Shown here piece by piece: positions 40,089-49,180 of a stretch of 64,000 nucleotides of DNA. The stretch is from Sphingomonas desiccabilis. GTDB taxonomy: Bacteria; Pseudomonadota; Alphaproteobacteria; Sphingomonadales; Sphingomonadaceae. The number at the start of each line of letters is the position of its first letter. Positions within the stretch are counted from its first letter, which is position 1. Position numbers and translations under genes: made by a program. The stretch is from contig NZ_SDPT01000001.1 in the NCBI RefSeq assembly GCF_004135605.1, positions 1,612,001 through 1,676,000 on the forward strand, in the 5' to 3' direction. Under the pieces are notes generated by a model. The model had not been told where the DNA came from and made no database searches. It saw nothing but the letters and a program-made list of their open reading frames with translations.

Positions 40089-41297
40089 CTAGGCGGGCTT
40101 TCGCAGGGGGATCAATCGACCCAAGGTCAAGCAGCGCCATACCCACTCCAATGGGCCCATTTCAAAGCGCGCGAGCCACCATGGGGACCAGAACAATTGC
40201 AAGATCCAGATTGCGAGGGTGATCGCCCACAGTCCTGGTCGATCGACTTCGCCCATCAGCGCTCCCCGACCACCATAGAAGATCGAGGTCATCAGCAGCG
40301 ACTGCGTGATGTAGTTTGTAAAGGCCATCCGCCCGGTCGCGGCCATTGGTGTCAGCAGCTTGCCTGCGCCGGCTCTGAGAAGGAGGACCAAGCTGGCGAC
40401 ATAGGCCAGCGAAATCAGCGGCGAAAGAAGAAGGTTGACCCCCTCCTCACCCAGTACAAGACGCTCCCGAACATCGACCTTCCACGCAAGCCAGGCGGCG
40501 AGAAGGAGAGCTGTGTATCCGATTGCGATCACCGTGACATAGCGTCGGTTGCTGGACTCGCCAGCCAGGAAACCGCTTTTGAACAGGGACAGTCCAATCA
40601 TCATCAGGGCGAGAGTTTGAGGAATAAGCGACGGGTATCCGGAGAGCACGTTCAGATATTCTCTGGTGTTTAGTCGATAAGCTCCGGCCCACGAGCCTTT
40701 CGCTTCGACTAGCCGCTCCCGTGTCATTGCCTTGCGCTCCATCACGGCCACCGGATCAGGAATTCGCGCCGCTTCGGCTGCCGTCCGCACGGATGGCGAG
40801 GCGTTCGGATACGCTGCCGTCGGAATGGCCGAAAGCGCCATCGCCGCATATAGGGCGGCGCCAACGCCCATCAGGACCTTCGGCTGCCAACCGCGGCAGA
40901 AGAACATCAGGAAGCCGGTGACGGCGTATAGCGAAAGGATGTCGCCCCACCAGATCCCGAAGCCATGGAGCATCCCGAAAAGGAAGAGAATACCCAGCCG
41001 CCGTGCGAGCAACCTGCCCTTGCGTTGGTCCGTCCCGTCGCCGCCCACGAGGAACAGGGACACGCCAAACAACATCGAGAAGATGATCAGGAACTTTTCG
41101 TGGAATAATGTGTCCATGATCCAGTACGAAACGGCGGTCCATCCTTCGTTCGGATAAAGCCACATCGTAGGCCTGAGGGAAGCCGACTGGGGAGCGGCAA
41201 AGCCATCAGCGTTGACCGCCAGAATGCCCAGAATGGCCAACCCTCGAATAACATCGAGAGCCTGGATGCGAATCTTGCCTAGGACAGGAGCGGCCAT
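40089..41297 (-). CDS. DUF418 family membrane protein (YeiB-like)
   Basis: The 402-aa protein has eight to ten hydrophobic segments. The N-terminal motif is RIQALDVIRGLAILGILAVN, typical of the heparan-alpha-glucosaminide acetyltransferase-like/DUF418 family. The C-terminal DUF418 box is FSPWWLARFEMGPLEWVWR-like. FYGGRGALMG lies between. Its role is not known; acyl or sugar transfer across the membrane is discussed for relatives. I take the ATG at 41297 rather than 41321 because GTGGAA lies eight bases before it. Confidence 0.87.
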   Translation of the reverse strand: MAAPVLGKIRIQALDVIRGLAILGILAVNADGFAAPQSASLRPTMWLYPNEGWTAVSYWIMDTLFHEKFLIIFSMLFGVSLFLVGGDGTDQRKGRLLARRLGILFLFGMLHGFGIWWGDILSLYAVTGFLMFFCRGWQPKVLMGVGAALYAAMALSAIPTAAYPNASPSVRTAAEAARIPDPVAVMERKAMTRERLVEAKGSWAGAYRLNTREYLNVLSGYPSLIPQTLALMMIGLSLFKSGFLAGESSNRRYVTVIAIGYTALLLAAWLAWKVDVRERLVLGEEGVNLLLSPLISLAYVASLVLLLRAGAGKLLTPMAATGRMAFTNYITQSLLMTSIFYGGRGALMGEVDRPGLWAITLAIWILQLFWSPWWLARFEMGPLEWVWRCLTLGRLIPLRKPA

Positions 41298-41403
41298 AAT
41301 AATTTCCACTTGGTGTGGCATCGAGCGCGCGCGTTCGACCGCGCCACCAAGCTGGTGCCAGGCGCAACGCGGACGGGCTCACAGCATGTTGGTGGCGGGG
41401 CGC

Positions 41404-42252
41404 TTATGCGGAGGCGAAGTCGGTCGAGCGAGAGAGCCTGTCCCACTCGGCCATCTCGGCGCTCAGCGCGGCGAGCTTCTGTTCCACAAGGCTCAGCGCA
41501 TCAGTGCCGAGGAATAGGCGCATCGGCGGGGACGGTGCATCAATCAGGGTGAGCAGCGCCTGCGCCGCCCTAGCTGGATCGCCGGGCTGATTTCCACTCT
41601 TGGCGTGTCGTGCGGCGCGGATTGGATCCATTACCGCGTCATAGTCCGCGATGCTGCGGGGCGTGCGCTGCATCGACCGTCCTGCCCAGTCGGTGCGGAA
41701 CTGGCCGGGGGCGAGCGCAGTGACGCGTATCCCGAACTGCGCGACTTCCTTGCCGAGCGCTTCGGAGATGCCTTCGAGCGCGAATTTGCTGCCGCAGTAA
41801 AAGCTGATCCCCGGCATGGTAATGAATCCGCCCATCGACGTAACGTTGACGATGTGGCCGCGACGTCGCGCACGCATGCCGGGAAGCACCGCCTTGATCA
41901 TCGCAACGGGGCCGAACACATTTGCGGCGAACTGGCGCTGAAGATCGTCCATCGACGACTCCTCGAGCGCGCCTTCGTGCCCATAGCCGGCATTGTTCAC
42001 GAGCACGTCGATCGCACCAACCCGCTGTTCGGCGGAGGCGACTGTCGAGGGGACGGCCTCGTAGTCGGTAACATCGAGCACAAGCGGGTGTGCCCTCCCC
42101 GGTGCGAGTGCGGCGAACTGGTCGGCGTCTTGGACGCGCCGCACGGTGCCGATGACCTGATGCCCAGCGCTGAGCGCCGCGTAGGCGAAGGCCCGCCCAA
42201 GGCCGGAGCTGACGCCAGAAATCAGGAAAATCCTGGGAAAGCCTGGCACCAT
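41404..42252 (-). CDS. short-chain dehydrogenase/reductase
   Basis: The 282-aa protein has a Rossmann motif LISGVSSGLGRAFAYAAL, the NNAGYG motif, catalytic Ser in NVTSMGGF and FYCGSK with the Tyr-x3-Lys pair. The C-terminal part is longer than in minimal SDRs, as in the oxidoreductases controlled by TetR proteins in many bacteria. Its start is 50 bp from the divergent tetR, with a palindromic operator between. It is the first gene of the leftward block. Confidence 0.93.
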   Translation of the reverse strand: MVPGFPRIFLISGVSSGLGRAFAYAALSAGHQVIGTVRRVQDADQFAALAPGRAHPLVLDVTDYEAVPSTVASAEQRVGAIDVLVNNAGYGHEGALEESSMDDLQRQFAANVFGPVAMIKAVLPGMRARRRGHIVNVTSMGGFITMPGISFYCGSKFALEGISEALGKEVAQFGIRVTALAPGQFRTDWAGRSMQRTPRSIADYDAVMDPIRAARHAKSGNQPGDPARAAQALLTLIDAPSPPMRLFLGTDALSLVEQKLAALSAEMAEWDRLSRSTDFASA

Positions 42253-42277
42253 GGTCTAACTCCAACGAGAGTGTGAA

Positions 42278-42293
42278 CTATATCATGATATAG
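42278..42293. promoter_or_regulatory. perfect 16-bp palindrome, likely TetR-type operator
   Basis: CTATATCATGATATAG reads the same on both strands. It lies between the divergent SDR and tetR starts, 8 bp before the tetR ATG and 26 bp before the SDR ATG, so a bound repressor would block both. Confidence 0.8.
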
Positions 42294-42301
42294 ATGGTGC
42301 G

Positions 42302-42907
42302 ATGGTCGAGAGCAAGGGGCGGAGTGTGCCCGCGGCGAACAGGGGCGAAGCGGTGCGGCAGCGCGTGATCGACGCCGCCGAACGGCTCCTGCGCCACGGC
42401 AAGGCGGAGTACTCGATGCGCGACTTGGCGGCGGAAGCCGGTGTCAGCTTTGCCACGCCATTCAACCAGTTCGGAAGCAAGGCAGCGATCATGCACGCAC
42501 TGGCCGAGCGGCGCATCGGCATGATGACGGATCGCTATGTGAAGCAGCCTCCATTGCCGAACGCGGCCGAGCGGGTGCTGCTCGCGGTTTCCATTGCCGC
42601 CGCCGGAATGCTGGAGGAGCCGGTCGTCAATCGGGCGGTGATGGGGTGGATCGGGACGGCGGGACCGGTGCCGGGGAGGGCTTTAACGCTGTCGGCCTCG
42701 TTGTGGCGGCTCGCTCTTGGCGATGGCAATGGTCTCGACGAGGTACGTCGGAAGGAAGCGTTGGCCATCTTACCGCGGCAGCTCGCGTTCGGCTTTCGCG
42801 GGGTGCTGTCCTTTTGGACCGCGGGAGAGCTGGCGAACGATGAACTTGCTAGCAGCGCGGAACGGGTCGCTACAACACTCTTGCTTGGGTTTTCCAAACC
42901 AGGCTGA
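42302..42907 (+). CDS. TetR family transcriptional regulator
   Basis: The 201-aa protein has an N-terminal helix-turn-helix (VIDAAERLLRHGKAEYSMRD and AAEAGVSFATPFNQFGSKAAI) at about residues 22-68. A ligand-binding helical part unlike named subfamilies follows. It probably binds the palindrome 8 bp upstream and represses itself and the SDR block. The inducer is unknown; substrates of the SDR, esterase or Ohr are natural guesses. Confidence 0.92.
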   Translation: MVESKGRSVPAANRGEAVRQRVIDAAERLLRHGKAEYSMRDLAAEAGVSFATPFNQFGSKAAIMHALAERRIGMMTDRYVKQPPLPNAAERVLLAVSIAAAGMLEEPVVNRAVMGWIGTAGPVPGRALTLSASLWRLALGDGNGLDEVRRKEALAILPRQLAFGFRGVLSFWTAGELANDELASSAERVATTLLLGFSKPG

Positions 42908-43251
42908 TCTCATCGGGCGCCTGAACGGTTCCGCCTGAGGGTTCGCGGCCACTAAGGAGGAAAAGCTGCATCCTGCGATGGACGGCCATTCAGGACTGAA
43001 TGGTTCGGCACCTTGCGACCAGCGGCAGTGGCTCTCGGCTCTTCCTGGCGGCAGCTTTCCGCTTTCGGCCAACGCAGACCAGACGGTCTCCTGCCGGCCC
43101 AAGCTCAGCCATCTGCACCGCTGGTCCCGACCAATCTCGACCCTTATCGAGCCCGTATAAACAAGCGACCCGGAGCCCCCCTGCCCGCTCCTCGCGATGG
43201 CCGCAAGGAAGCGGGCTTGGTCGCGATCGGGAGGGCGGATCCTGGGCGGCC
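42908..43251. other. gene-free stretch at the right side of the accessory block
   Basis: About 344 bp without a convincing gene. It holds a degenerate segment (about 42950-43110) whose plus-strand reading gives SSWRQLSAFGQ, similar in style to WRNLPVKARSAND on the minus strand at 36290-36360. Both look like remnants of a dispersed repeat. No exact copy of the tRNA-Glu 3' end was found. Confidence 0.4.
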
Positions 43252-46128
43252 TTACTTGCGCACGATCGTCAGGGCGCCGCCGTCGTAGGTCGCCTCCGCA
43301 TCATAGCCGTTGGCGTCCGTCACCGGCTTGCCCTCGCGGACCCAGCGCACGCGGATGGCGCGGCGGGTCGGCATGCCGTTCCAGCCCTTGCCCTCGCGCG
43401 CGCCCAGCGTCACGGCGCCGGTACGATCGTCGTAGCGGATCGGGATGCGGCTGAACGCACCCTGCTTGTACGCGGTGCTGGCGCCGTCGTCCTCATAGAG
43501 GGAGAACTGCCCGTCGGCACCGGTGTAGACCGCAAGGGTCAGCGGAGCGCCGCGATCTTGGTCGGTGTATTGCATCACCGGCCCCATCGGCACGATCGCG
43601 CCCGCGCGGACGAACAGCGGCATGCGCTCGGCCGGCGCTGCGACCGTGGCGGTCTGGCCGCCGGGATAGGTCCGGCCGTTCGAGAAGTCGTACCAGGTGC
43701 CGGTTCCGGGGAAATACACCTGCCGGCTGCGCGCCTTGTACTCGACCACCGGCGCGACCAGGAACGCGTCGCCGAACAGGTATTCATCGGTCAGCTCCCG
43801 CGCCGTCTTGTCCTGCGGGAAATCGGCGGCGAGCGCGCGCATGATGCTGCCGTCCTTCATGTAGGTGTCGGCACCGATCGTGTAGATGTACGGCATCAGG
43901 CGGTAGCGCAGCTCGTCGTACCACACCATTGACTGGCGCATGGGTGATCCTTCGGGGCTGATCTCGTAGACCTCGCGGTACGGGAACTCGCCGTGGCTGC
44001 GGAACAGCGGGCTGAACGCGCCGAACTGGAACCAGCGCAGGTTGAGCTCGCGCCACTCGTCCAGGTCCGCCGCCTTGGGCGTCTTGGTCGAGTAGCGGTC
44101 CTCCAGCGCGAAGCCGCCGATGTCGTGCGTCCAGTTCGGGATGCCCGACATGGACGCGTTCACGCCGGCCGAGATCTGCGCCTTGAGGTCGAACCAGCGG
44201 CTGGCGATATCGCCCGACCAGATCGCCGAGCTGTAGCGCTGCAAACCGCCGAAACCCGAACGGGTGAGCAGGAATGGGCGAACGTCGGGCTTGAACGAGG
44301 TCCAGCCGTCGTAGAACGCCTTTGCGTTCATGAGCGGGAAGCTGTTGAAATACTGCTCGGCCGGCCCGATCGCGGTCGGCCCCATCGTCCTGATGCGTTC
44401 CTCGATCGAGAGGTTGGAGTGCATGTCGGGCTCGCTGGCATCCGCCCACCAGGCGTCGGTGCCGAGCTTCGCCAGCCGTTCCTCGACCTGCTTCCAGAAG
44501 ATGCGGCGACCCTGCGGCGAATAGGGATCGTAGAAGGTGCTGGCGTAGCCCGGGCCGACCCAGTCCTTGTTCCCCATCTCCAGGTTGCCCTTGTACACCG
44601 CGCCGGCGGCCTCGAGCTCCTTGTACGTATCGGTGGTCGGATAGAATTTCGGCCAGACCGAGATCATGAAGCGCGCGTTTGCCGCGTGCACCGTCTCGAT
44701 CATCTTCTTGGGATCCCGGAAGCGCGTCGCATCGAAGCGGTGGCTGCCCCAATCGTCGTCGCGCCAATAGCGCCAGTCGAGCACGATGGTATCGAGCGGG
44801 ATCTTGAGCTCGCGATACTTCGCGACGACGCCAGTCACCTCGTCCTGCGTGTCGTAGCGCTGGCGGGATTGCCAGAAGCCGTACGCCCATTTGGGCATCA
44901 TCTCGGACTTGCCGGTCAGCTGGCGATACCCGGCGATCGCGCCGTCGATGCTGCCGCCGGGGACAAACCAATAGTTCTTGGCCTGACCCACTTCGCTGGT
45001 GAACCAGATCGAATTGCGGTCCTCGGCCGGAAGCGGATCGCTGTGCAGCAGCGCCATGTAGCCGGCGTTCGGCTCCCATTCGATGCGGACGTTGGCGGCC
45101 CTGCCGGCGGTCATCGGAACGTCGAAGTTGGCGTACCAGGGGCTCCAGTTCTGCCGCCAGCGGTTCAGCACTTCCTTGCCGTCGACAAAGACCTTGAAAT
45201 AGCTCGATCCATAGAGCTGGAAGCGATGCACGCCGGTGCTGGTCGGCATCACGTCGCCGGTCCAGATGACCGTCTGCTTCTGCACCGCATTGCCGGCGGT
45301 GTTCTGGCCGCCGGTCGCCGCCTCCGTCCTGGCCTTGGCCGCCTCCGGCCAGTTCGCCTGATCCTTGATGTACTGGTAGTTGATCGACGCTTCCTGGCGG
45401 GTGACCACCGGCTTGCCATCCAGGAAATACTCGGCCTTCCAACCAGGCTTACCGCCGGAGGTGACCTTCAGTTCCTCGCCCACCAGCTTGTAGGGCTTGG
45501 GATTGCCGAAGCGGGTGATCGAGTTGTTGTCCCACAAGAGGCCGTAGCCCCTGGTGGAAACCAGGAACGGCACGCCGATGTCCATGTTGTGCTGGGCGAG
45601 TTCGACGTCCTCGCCCAGATTGTCCATGGTCGCATTCTGATGCTGGCCGAGCCCGTAGACAGCCTCGTCGGTGCCGCGGTTGAACTGCTGCGAGACGGTG
45701 ACGAACGGCCTGCCGTCGATGGTGACGCGGGCGAAGGTGGTGGCGCCCGCCTCGTTCAACAGCAGCTTGCCGGCCGCGTCGAGGAAGCGGATCTCGCCGC
45801 TCGCCAGGGCAATCTGTGCCGTCGACTTCGCGGCCGCAAGGGTGACGTAGCCGCCCTGCTCCTCGATGGTAAACTTGCCCGGCGCGGGCGGGTCGGGCGC
45901 CATCAGGCTGGGGGCGAGCCGACCGCTTGCCATGTCGCGCGGCACGGCAACGACGTGGATGATCCCGTCGCCATGCACCGTCACCTCGACGCGGGAGGAG
46001 GGCCCCGACGCAGGCGTCACCGCAACCCCGCCGGCGATCTTCTGGAACGTGCCACTCTGCGCCAGCGCAGGAGATGCAATCGCGCTTCCGACGAGAAGCG
46101 CCGAGACGAAAACCCTGTGCATGATCAT
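43252..46128 (-). CDS. GH31 alpha-xylosidase with PA14 insert
   Basis: The 958-aa protein has a signal peptide (HRVFVSALLVGSAIASPALA), a GH31 N-terminal domain and a PA14 insert at about residues 228-371 (GWKAEYFLDG to YGSSYFKVFVDGKEV). The (beta/alpha)8 core follows, with the nucleophile Asp563 in WWADASEPDMHS and the acid/base Asp640 in WSGDIASRW. A GH31 with this insert is the arrangement of the xyloglucan alpha-xylosidase Xyl31A of Cellvibrio japonicus, so it should cut xylose from xyloglucan oligosaccharides in the periplasm. ATGs at 46140 and 46122 are other possible starts. It follows the GH35 gene directly. Confidence 0.9.
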   Translation of the reverse strand: MIMHRVFVSALLVGSAIASPALAQSGTFQKIAGGVAVTPASGPSSRVEVTVHGDGIIHVVAVPRDMASGRLAPSLMAPDPPAPGKFTIEEQGGYVTLAAAKSTAQIALASGEIRFLDAAGKLLLNEAGATTFARVTIDGRPFVTVSQQFNRGTDEAVYGLGQHQNATMDNLGEDVELAQHNMDIGVPFLVSTRGYGLLWDNNSITRFGNPKPYKLVGEELKVTSGGKPGWKAEYFLDGKPVVTRQEASINYQYIKDQANWPEAAKARTEAATGGQNTAGNAVQKQTVIWTGDVMPTSTGVHRFQLYGSSYFKVFVDGKEVLNRWRQNWSPWYANFDVPMTAGRAANVRIEWEPNAGYMALLHSDPLPAEDRNSIWFTSEVGQAKNYWFVPGGSIDGAIAGYRQLTGKSEMMPKWAYGFWQSRQRYDTQDEVTGVVAKYRELKIPLDTIVLDWRYWRDDDWGSHRFDATRFRDPKKMIETVHAANARFMISVWPKFYPTTDTYKELEAAGAVYKGNLEMGNKDWVGPGYASTFYDPYSPQGRRIFWKQVEERLAKLGTDAWWADASEPDMHSNLSIEERIRTMGPTAIGPAEQYFNSFPLMNAKAFYDGWTSFKPDVRPFLLTRSGFGGLQRYSSAIWSGDIASRWFDLKAQISAGVNASMSGIPNWTHDIGGFALEDRYSTKTPKAADLDEWRELNLRWFQFGAFSPLFRSHGEFPYREVYEISPEGSPMRQSMVWYDELRYRLMPYIYTIGADTYMKDGSIMRALAADFPQDKTARELTDEYLFGDAFLVAPVVEYKARSRQVYFPGTGTWYDFSNGRTYPGGQTATVAAPAERMPLFVRAGAIVPMGPVMQYTDQDRGAPLTLAVYTGADGQFSLYEDDGASTAYKQGAFSRIPIRYDDRTGAVTLGAREGKGWNGMPTRRAIRVRWVREGKPVTDANGYDAEATYDGGALTIVRK

Positions 46129-46156
46129 ACCCCCGTGCATCCCCTCCAGCTGCGCG

Positions 46157-47788
46157 TCAGCGCGCGCGGCCCGTCGTGATCCTCAACACCTGTGGCCGAT
46201 CGATCAGGTTGATCCCGTAATCGGTCTGGTCGCCGTTCCACACCCGCTTCATCACCCATTTGCCGTCGGAGAACGTGCCCTCCTCGATGCGCAGGATCAT
46301 GGCGCCCGGTGTCTCCGGCTCGAAACGGACGCGAACATGATCGCCTACGAGCAGGAATTCGTTCTCGAACATGTGCGCGACGGCGAGCCCACCGATCGGC
46401 TGCGACGCCCATGGTGGAGGCTCGGCCTTCAGCCAAGTCCAGTCCTTGGTGCCGAATTGCCATTCGCCCCAGGTGCCGGTGATCTTCCAGCCGCCCAATA
46501 CGGTGGAGACGGCGGCGCCGTCGTCGGGCTTGGCCGCGCCCCAGGTCGAACGGGAGGCGGCGATCCGGGCCCAGTCGCGCAGGATCGAAGCGACCGCCTT
46601 GTACGGCAAGGCGAAGGCGTCGAGTGTATCCCTGTCGAGCCGGTCGGAGCCGAGCGGGTAGTTGAAGTATCCGGTGTCGTCCATGCCGAACGGCGCGAAG
46701 CCGATCCCGCCGCGGCCGATGGTCGGGTAGAAGAAGCGCGCGAATTCCCTGCCGTTGCCGATCTCCGGCACCATCAGCGGATTGTCGGGGCGCGCATATT
46801 TGTCGAGATACTGGACAACGTTCTCGCTCTTGCGATCGTAGATGTCGGGCGCCTGGAAATCGATCGCTGGAGCGGCCGTCTTCCAGATGTCGAGCACGTC
46901 CTGCTGCGGCCCGCCGCTGGCCACGCCCTCCGGATCAGGGACGTTCGACGGGCCGGCGAGCGCGGCGTTCACGTACATGGGCAGCGGCTTCACCTTCTTG
47001 CCGGCAACCGCCATCGCGTTGACGTAGGAGGCGACATACCAGGTGTTGAAGGCGCGATCGGCCTGGGCGCCGAACGCCTGCGCCCAGGTCCCGGACTTGC
47101 CCAGCTTGCGGGCGAGCGGCTGCGGGATCGCTTCCGCAAACAGGCGGTTACCGGTGGCGCTGAAGTCGCGCGGATTGCGGTAGCTGCCCGTCTCGTTCTG
47201 TGGCTGCACCAGGATCACGGTGTTCTGGGGGTCGTGATCCCGCAGATATTCCATGACCTTCACGAAGGCACGGGTGTCGGCGGCGAGCGTCTGTTCGCCG
47301 TGGGCGCTGAGCACATCATGATCCTTGCCGTCGCGCGTCTTCATGCGCGGAAAGCGGCCGGGGTTCAGCTTCACCCAATCGGGCGTGTAGGCGTAGCTCG
47401 TGTTCTTCCACGTGCCAAACCACAACAGGATCACGCGCTTGTCATGCGCGCGCGCCTGATCGAGCAGCACCTGGAGGAACGAGAAGTCGAACTTGCCCTC
47501 GGTGGGCTCGACCTGTTGCCAGGCGATCGGCATCTCGAGCGTGTTGGCATGGATGCGGTCGAGCGTAGGCCAGACCTGATCGAGCATCGCGGGGTAGTTG
47601 CTCGAATTATTCGCCTGCGCGGCGAGCATCAGATAGGGCGCGCCATCGACGATGAAGGCGTGGCGACCGTTGCGCGTCTCCAGCCGCGGCAGTTCGGTGG
47701 CGGGGCCGGTTTGCGCGGCTGCGGTGATGGCCGTGGTGGTGGCGGTGGCGAGCGCGATCAGCGCCGTGCCCAGTTTGAAAGCGTTCAC
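46157..47788 (-). CDS. GH35 beta-galactosidase with DUF5597 C-terminal domain
   Basis: The 543-aa protein starts at a GTG after GGAGGGG and has a signal peptide (NAFKLGTALIALATATTTAI). The acid/base is Glu199 in LVQPQNETGS and the nucleophile Glu342 in MVPEIGNG. The C-terminal 150 residues (from about 390) match DUF5597. GH35 enzymes of this architecture, such as Bgl35A of C. japonicus, remove galactose from xyloglucan side chains. It lies upstream of the alpha-xylosidase gene with a small gap, in the order of an operon. Confidence 0.9.
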   Translation of the reverse strand: MNAFKLGTALIALATATTTAITAAAQTGPATELPRLETRNGRHAFIVDGAPYLMLAAQANNSSNYPAMLDQVWPTLDRIHANTLEMPIAWQQVEPTEGKFDFSFLQVLLDQARAHDKRVILLWFGTWKNTSYAYTPDWVKLNPGRFPRMKTRDGKDHDVLSAHGEQTLAADTRAFVKVMEYLRDHDPQNTVILVQPQNETGSYRNPRDFSATGNRLFAEAIPQPLARKLGKSGTWAQAFGAQADRAFNTWYVASYVNAMAVAGKKVKPLPMYVNAALAGPSNVPDPEGVASGGPQQDVLDIWKTAAPAIDFQAPDIYDRKSENVVQYLDKYARPDNPLMVPEIGNGREFARFFYPTIGRGGIGFAPFGMDDTGYFNYPLGSDRLDRDTLDAFALPYKAVASILRDWARIAASRSTWGAAKPDDGAAVSTVLGGWKITGTWGEWQFGTKDWTWLKAEPPPWASQPIGGLAVAHMFENEFLLVGDHVRVRFEPETPGAMILRIEEGTFSDGKWVMKRVWNGDQTDYGINLIDRPQVLRITTGRAR

Positions 47789-48158
47789 TCCCCTCCCCCC
47801 TCTTGCGGATCGCCGTACACGATCCCCGCCGATCCGTCGCCACATGGACGCGGGCGGATTTTCGCGGGTCGCCGCTGACAGGCGCAGGCCGCACTATGCG
47901 CATCATCTTCGATCCGCCGCCAGCCCGCTCCGGCGTCAGGCGAGCGAAACACCCCCTTGTCTCGCCAACCTCGCCGCTGGGGTAGAGCCCCGGCAACCAA
48001 GCGCCCGCCGCCGCCGTGGGGCCGGACAGGGCAGCCGGATGGGGCGCGCTACCGCTGACGTTCGCGCGCCCTGATCGAGGCGATTGCGCGTATTCACGGG
48101 AACGCCTCGCCGCCCGTGGCGCTTTGATGGAACCACCTTCAGCTTTCCGAGGATCTGC
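47789..48158. other. divergent intergenic region between GH35 and aldo/keto reductase genes
   Basis: The 370 bp must hold the promoters of both directions. I see no clear operator palindrome, no repeat and no plausible small gene. The sequence is GC-rich with short direct words only. Confidence 0.4.
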
Positions 48159-49142
48159 ATGCCCCATTTCGCTCCCCCCGGCCCGCTCGGCTTCGGCGGC
48201 GCGCCGCTCGGCAACATGTTCGACGTCGTGGACGAGGCGACAGCCGAGGCGGCACTGATGGCCGCCTGGGATAGCGGTGTCCGCTATTTCGACACGGCGC
48301 CCCATTACGGCAGCGGACTTTCCGAGCACCGGTTCGGCGCGGTCCTTCGCCGCTACCCGCGCGAGCAGTTCGTGCTTTCGACCAAGGTGGGGCGGCGGCT
48401 GCGTCCAGACGCAAGCCGCCCCGAGAACCCGCCGTTCAAGGACGGCCTGCCGTTCCGGGTCGAACTCGACTATTCCTATGATGGGGTCATGCGATCGATC
48501 GAGGACAGCTACCAGCGGCTGGGCCTCGCACAGATCGACATCGCCTTCGTGCACGACCTCGCTGCCGACCACTTGGGAGATGCGTGGGAGGAGCAGTTCG
48601 AGATCGCCCGCACGGGCGCGTTCCGGGCGCTCGATGAACTGCGCGATCAACGCGTGATCAAGGGCTGGGGCCTGGGGGTGAACCGTACCGAACCGTGCGT
48701 GCGCACCATCGAGCAGGCCGATCCCGACGTGTTCCTGCTCGCCGGCCGCTACAGCCTGCTCAACCAGCCGGCGCTCGATCGACTCTTTCCGCTCTGCGCC
48801 GAACGCGGCGTGCATGTGGTGGTGGGCGGCCCCTACAACAGCGGCCTGCTCGCCGGCGGGCGGAACTTCGAATATCAGGAAGCACCGGCCGACATGATCG
48901 CGAAGCGGGATCGGATCGCCGCCATCTGCGAACGGCACGGTGCCGACATCCGCTCCGCCGCGCTGCAGTTCTGCGCCGCGCATCCGGTCGTCGCCGCGAT
49001 CATTCCAGGAGCCAAGCGGCCGGACAAGGTGCGCGAGAATGCGCGGCTGATGGCCGCGACCGTGCCCGCGGCGGTCTGGGAGGCGTTGCGAGAGGAAGCG
49101 CTGATCCCCACCGATGCTCCGGTGCCGGCTGCGACCAGCTAA
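48159..49142 (+). CDS. aldo/keto reductase, D-threo-aldose (L-fucose) dehydrogenase type
   Basis: The 327-aa protein has the AKR pattern: LGFGGAPLGNMFDVVDE, YFDTAPHYGSGLSEHRFG with the catalytic Asp and Tyr, FVLSTKVGRRLRP with the Lys, and IDIAFVHDL with the His. This is the group of L-fucose/D-threo-aldose dehydrogenases and pyridoxal dehydrogenases, which oxidise sugars at C1 with NAD(P). Fucose occurs in xyloglucan, so its place next to the GH35-GH31 pair is sensible. AGGA precedes the ATG at 48159. Confidence 0.85.
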   Translation: MPHFAPPGPLGFGGAPLGNMFDVVDEATAEAALMAAWDSGVRYFDTAPHYGSGLSEHRFGAVLRRYPREQFVLSTKVGRRLRPDASRPENPPFKDGLPFRVELDYSYDGVMRSIEDSYQRLGLAQIDIAFVHDLAADHLGDAWEEQFEIARTGAFRALDELRDQRVIKGWGLGVNRTEPCVRTIEQADPDVFLLAGRYSLLNQPALDRLFPLCAERGVHVVVGGPYNSGLLAGGRNFEYQEAPADMIAKRDRIAAICERHGADIRSAALQFCAAHPVVAAIIPGAKRPDKVRENARLMAATVPAAVWEALREEALIPTDAPVPAATS

Positions 49143-49150
49143 GCGGGTCG

Positions 49151-49172
49151 CGGCGCCCCGCCTGGGGCGCCG
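49151..49172. terminator. GC hairpin between convergent genes
   Basis: CGGCGCCCC (49151-49159) pairs with GGGGCGCCG (49164-49172) around GCCT. There is no T-run. It stands between the aldo/keto reductase and the metallo-hydrolase gene. Confidence 0.55.
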
Positions 49173-49180
49173 CGGTCCGG

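Noticed and set aside
43140-43170. TATCGAGCCCGTATA as attR of the tRNA-Glu element
   Set aside because: It shares only about ten bases with gaps with the tRNA 3' end (TTCGAGTCCCGTAGG). An att copy should be longer and exact.
43993-46179. A 728-codon plus-strand frame opposite the GH31 gene
   Set aside because: It mirrors the GH31 gene, which has catalytic motifs. No ribosome site or domain is seen.
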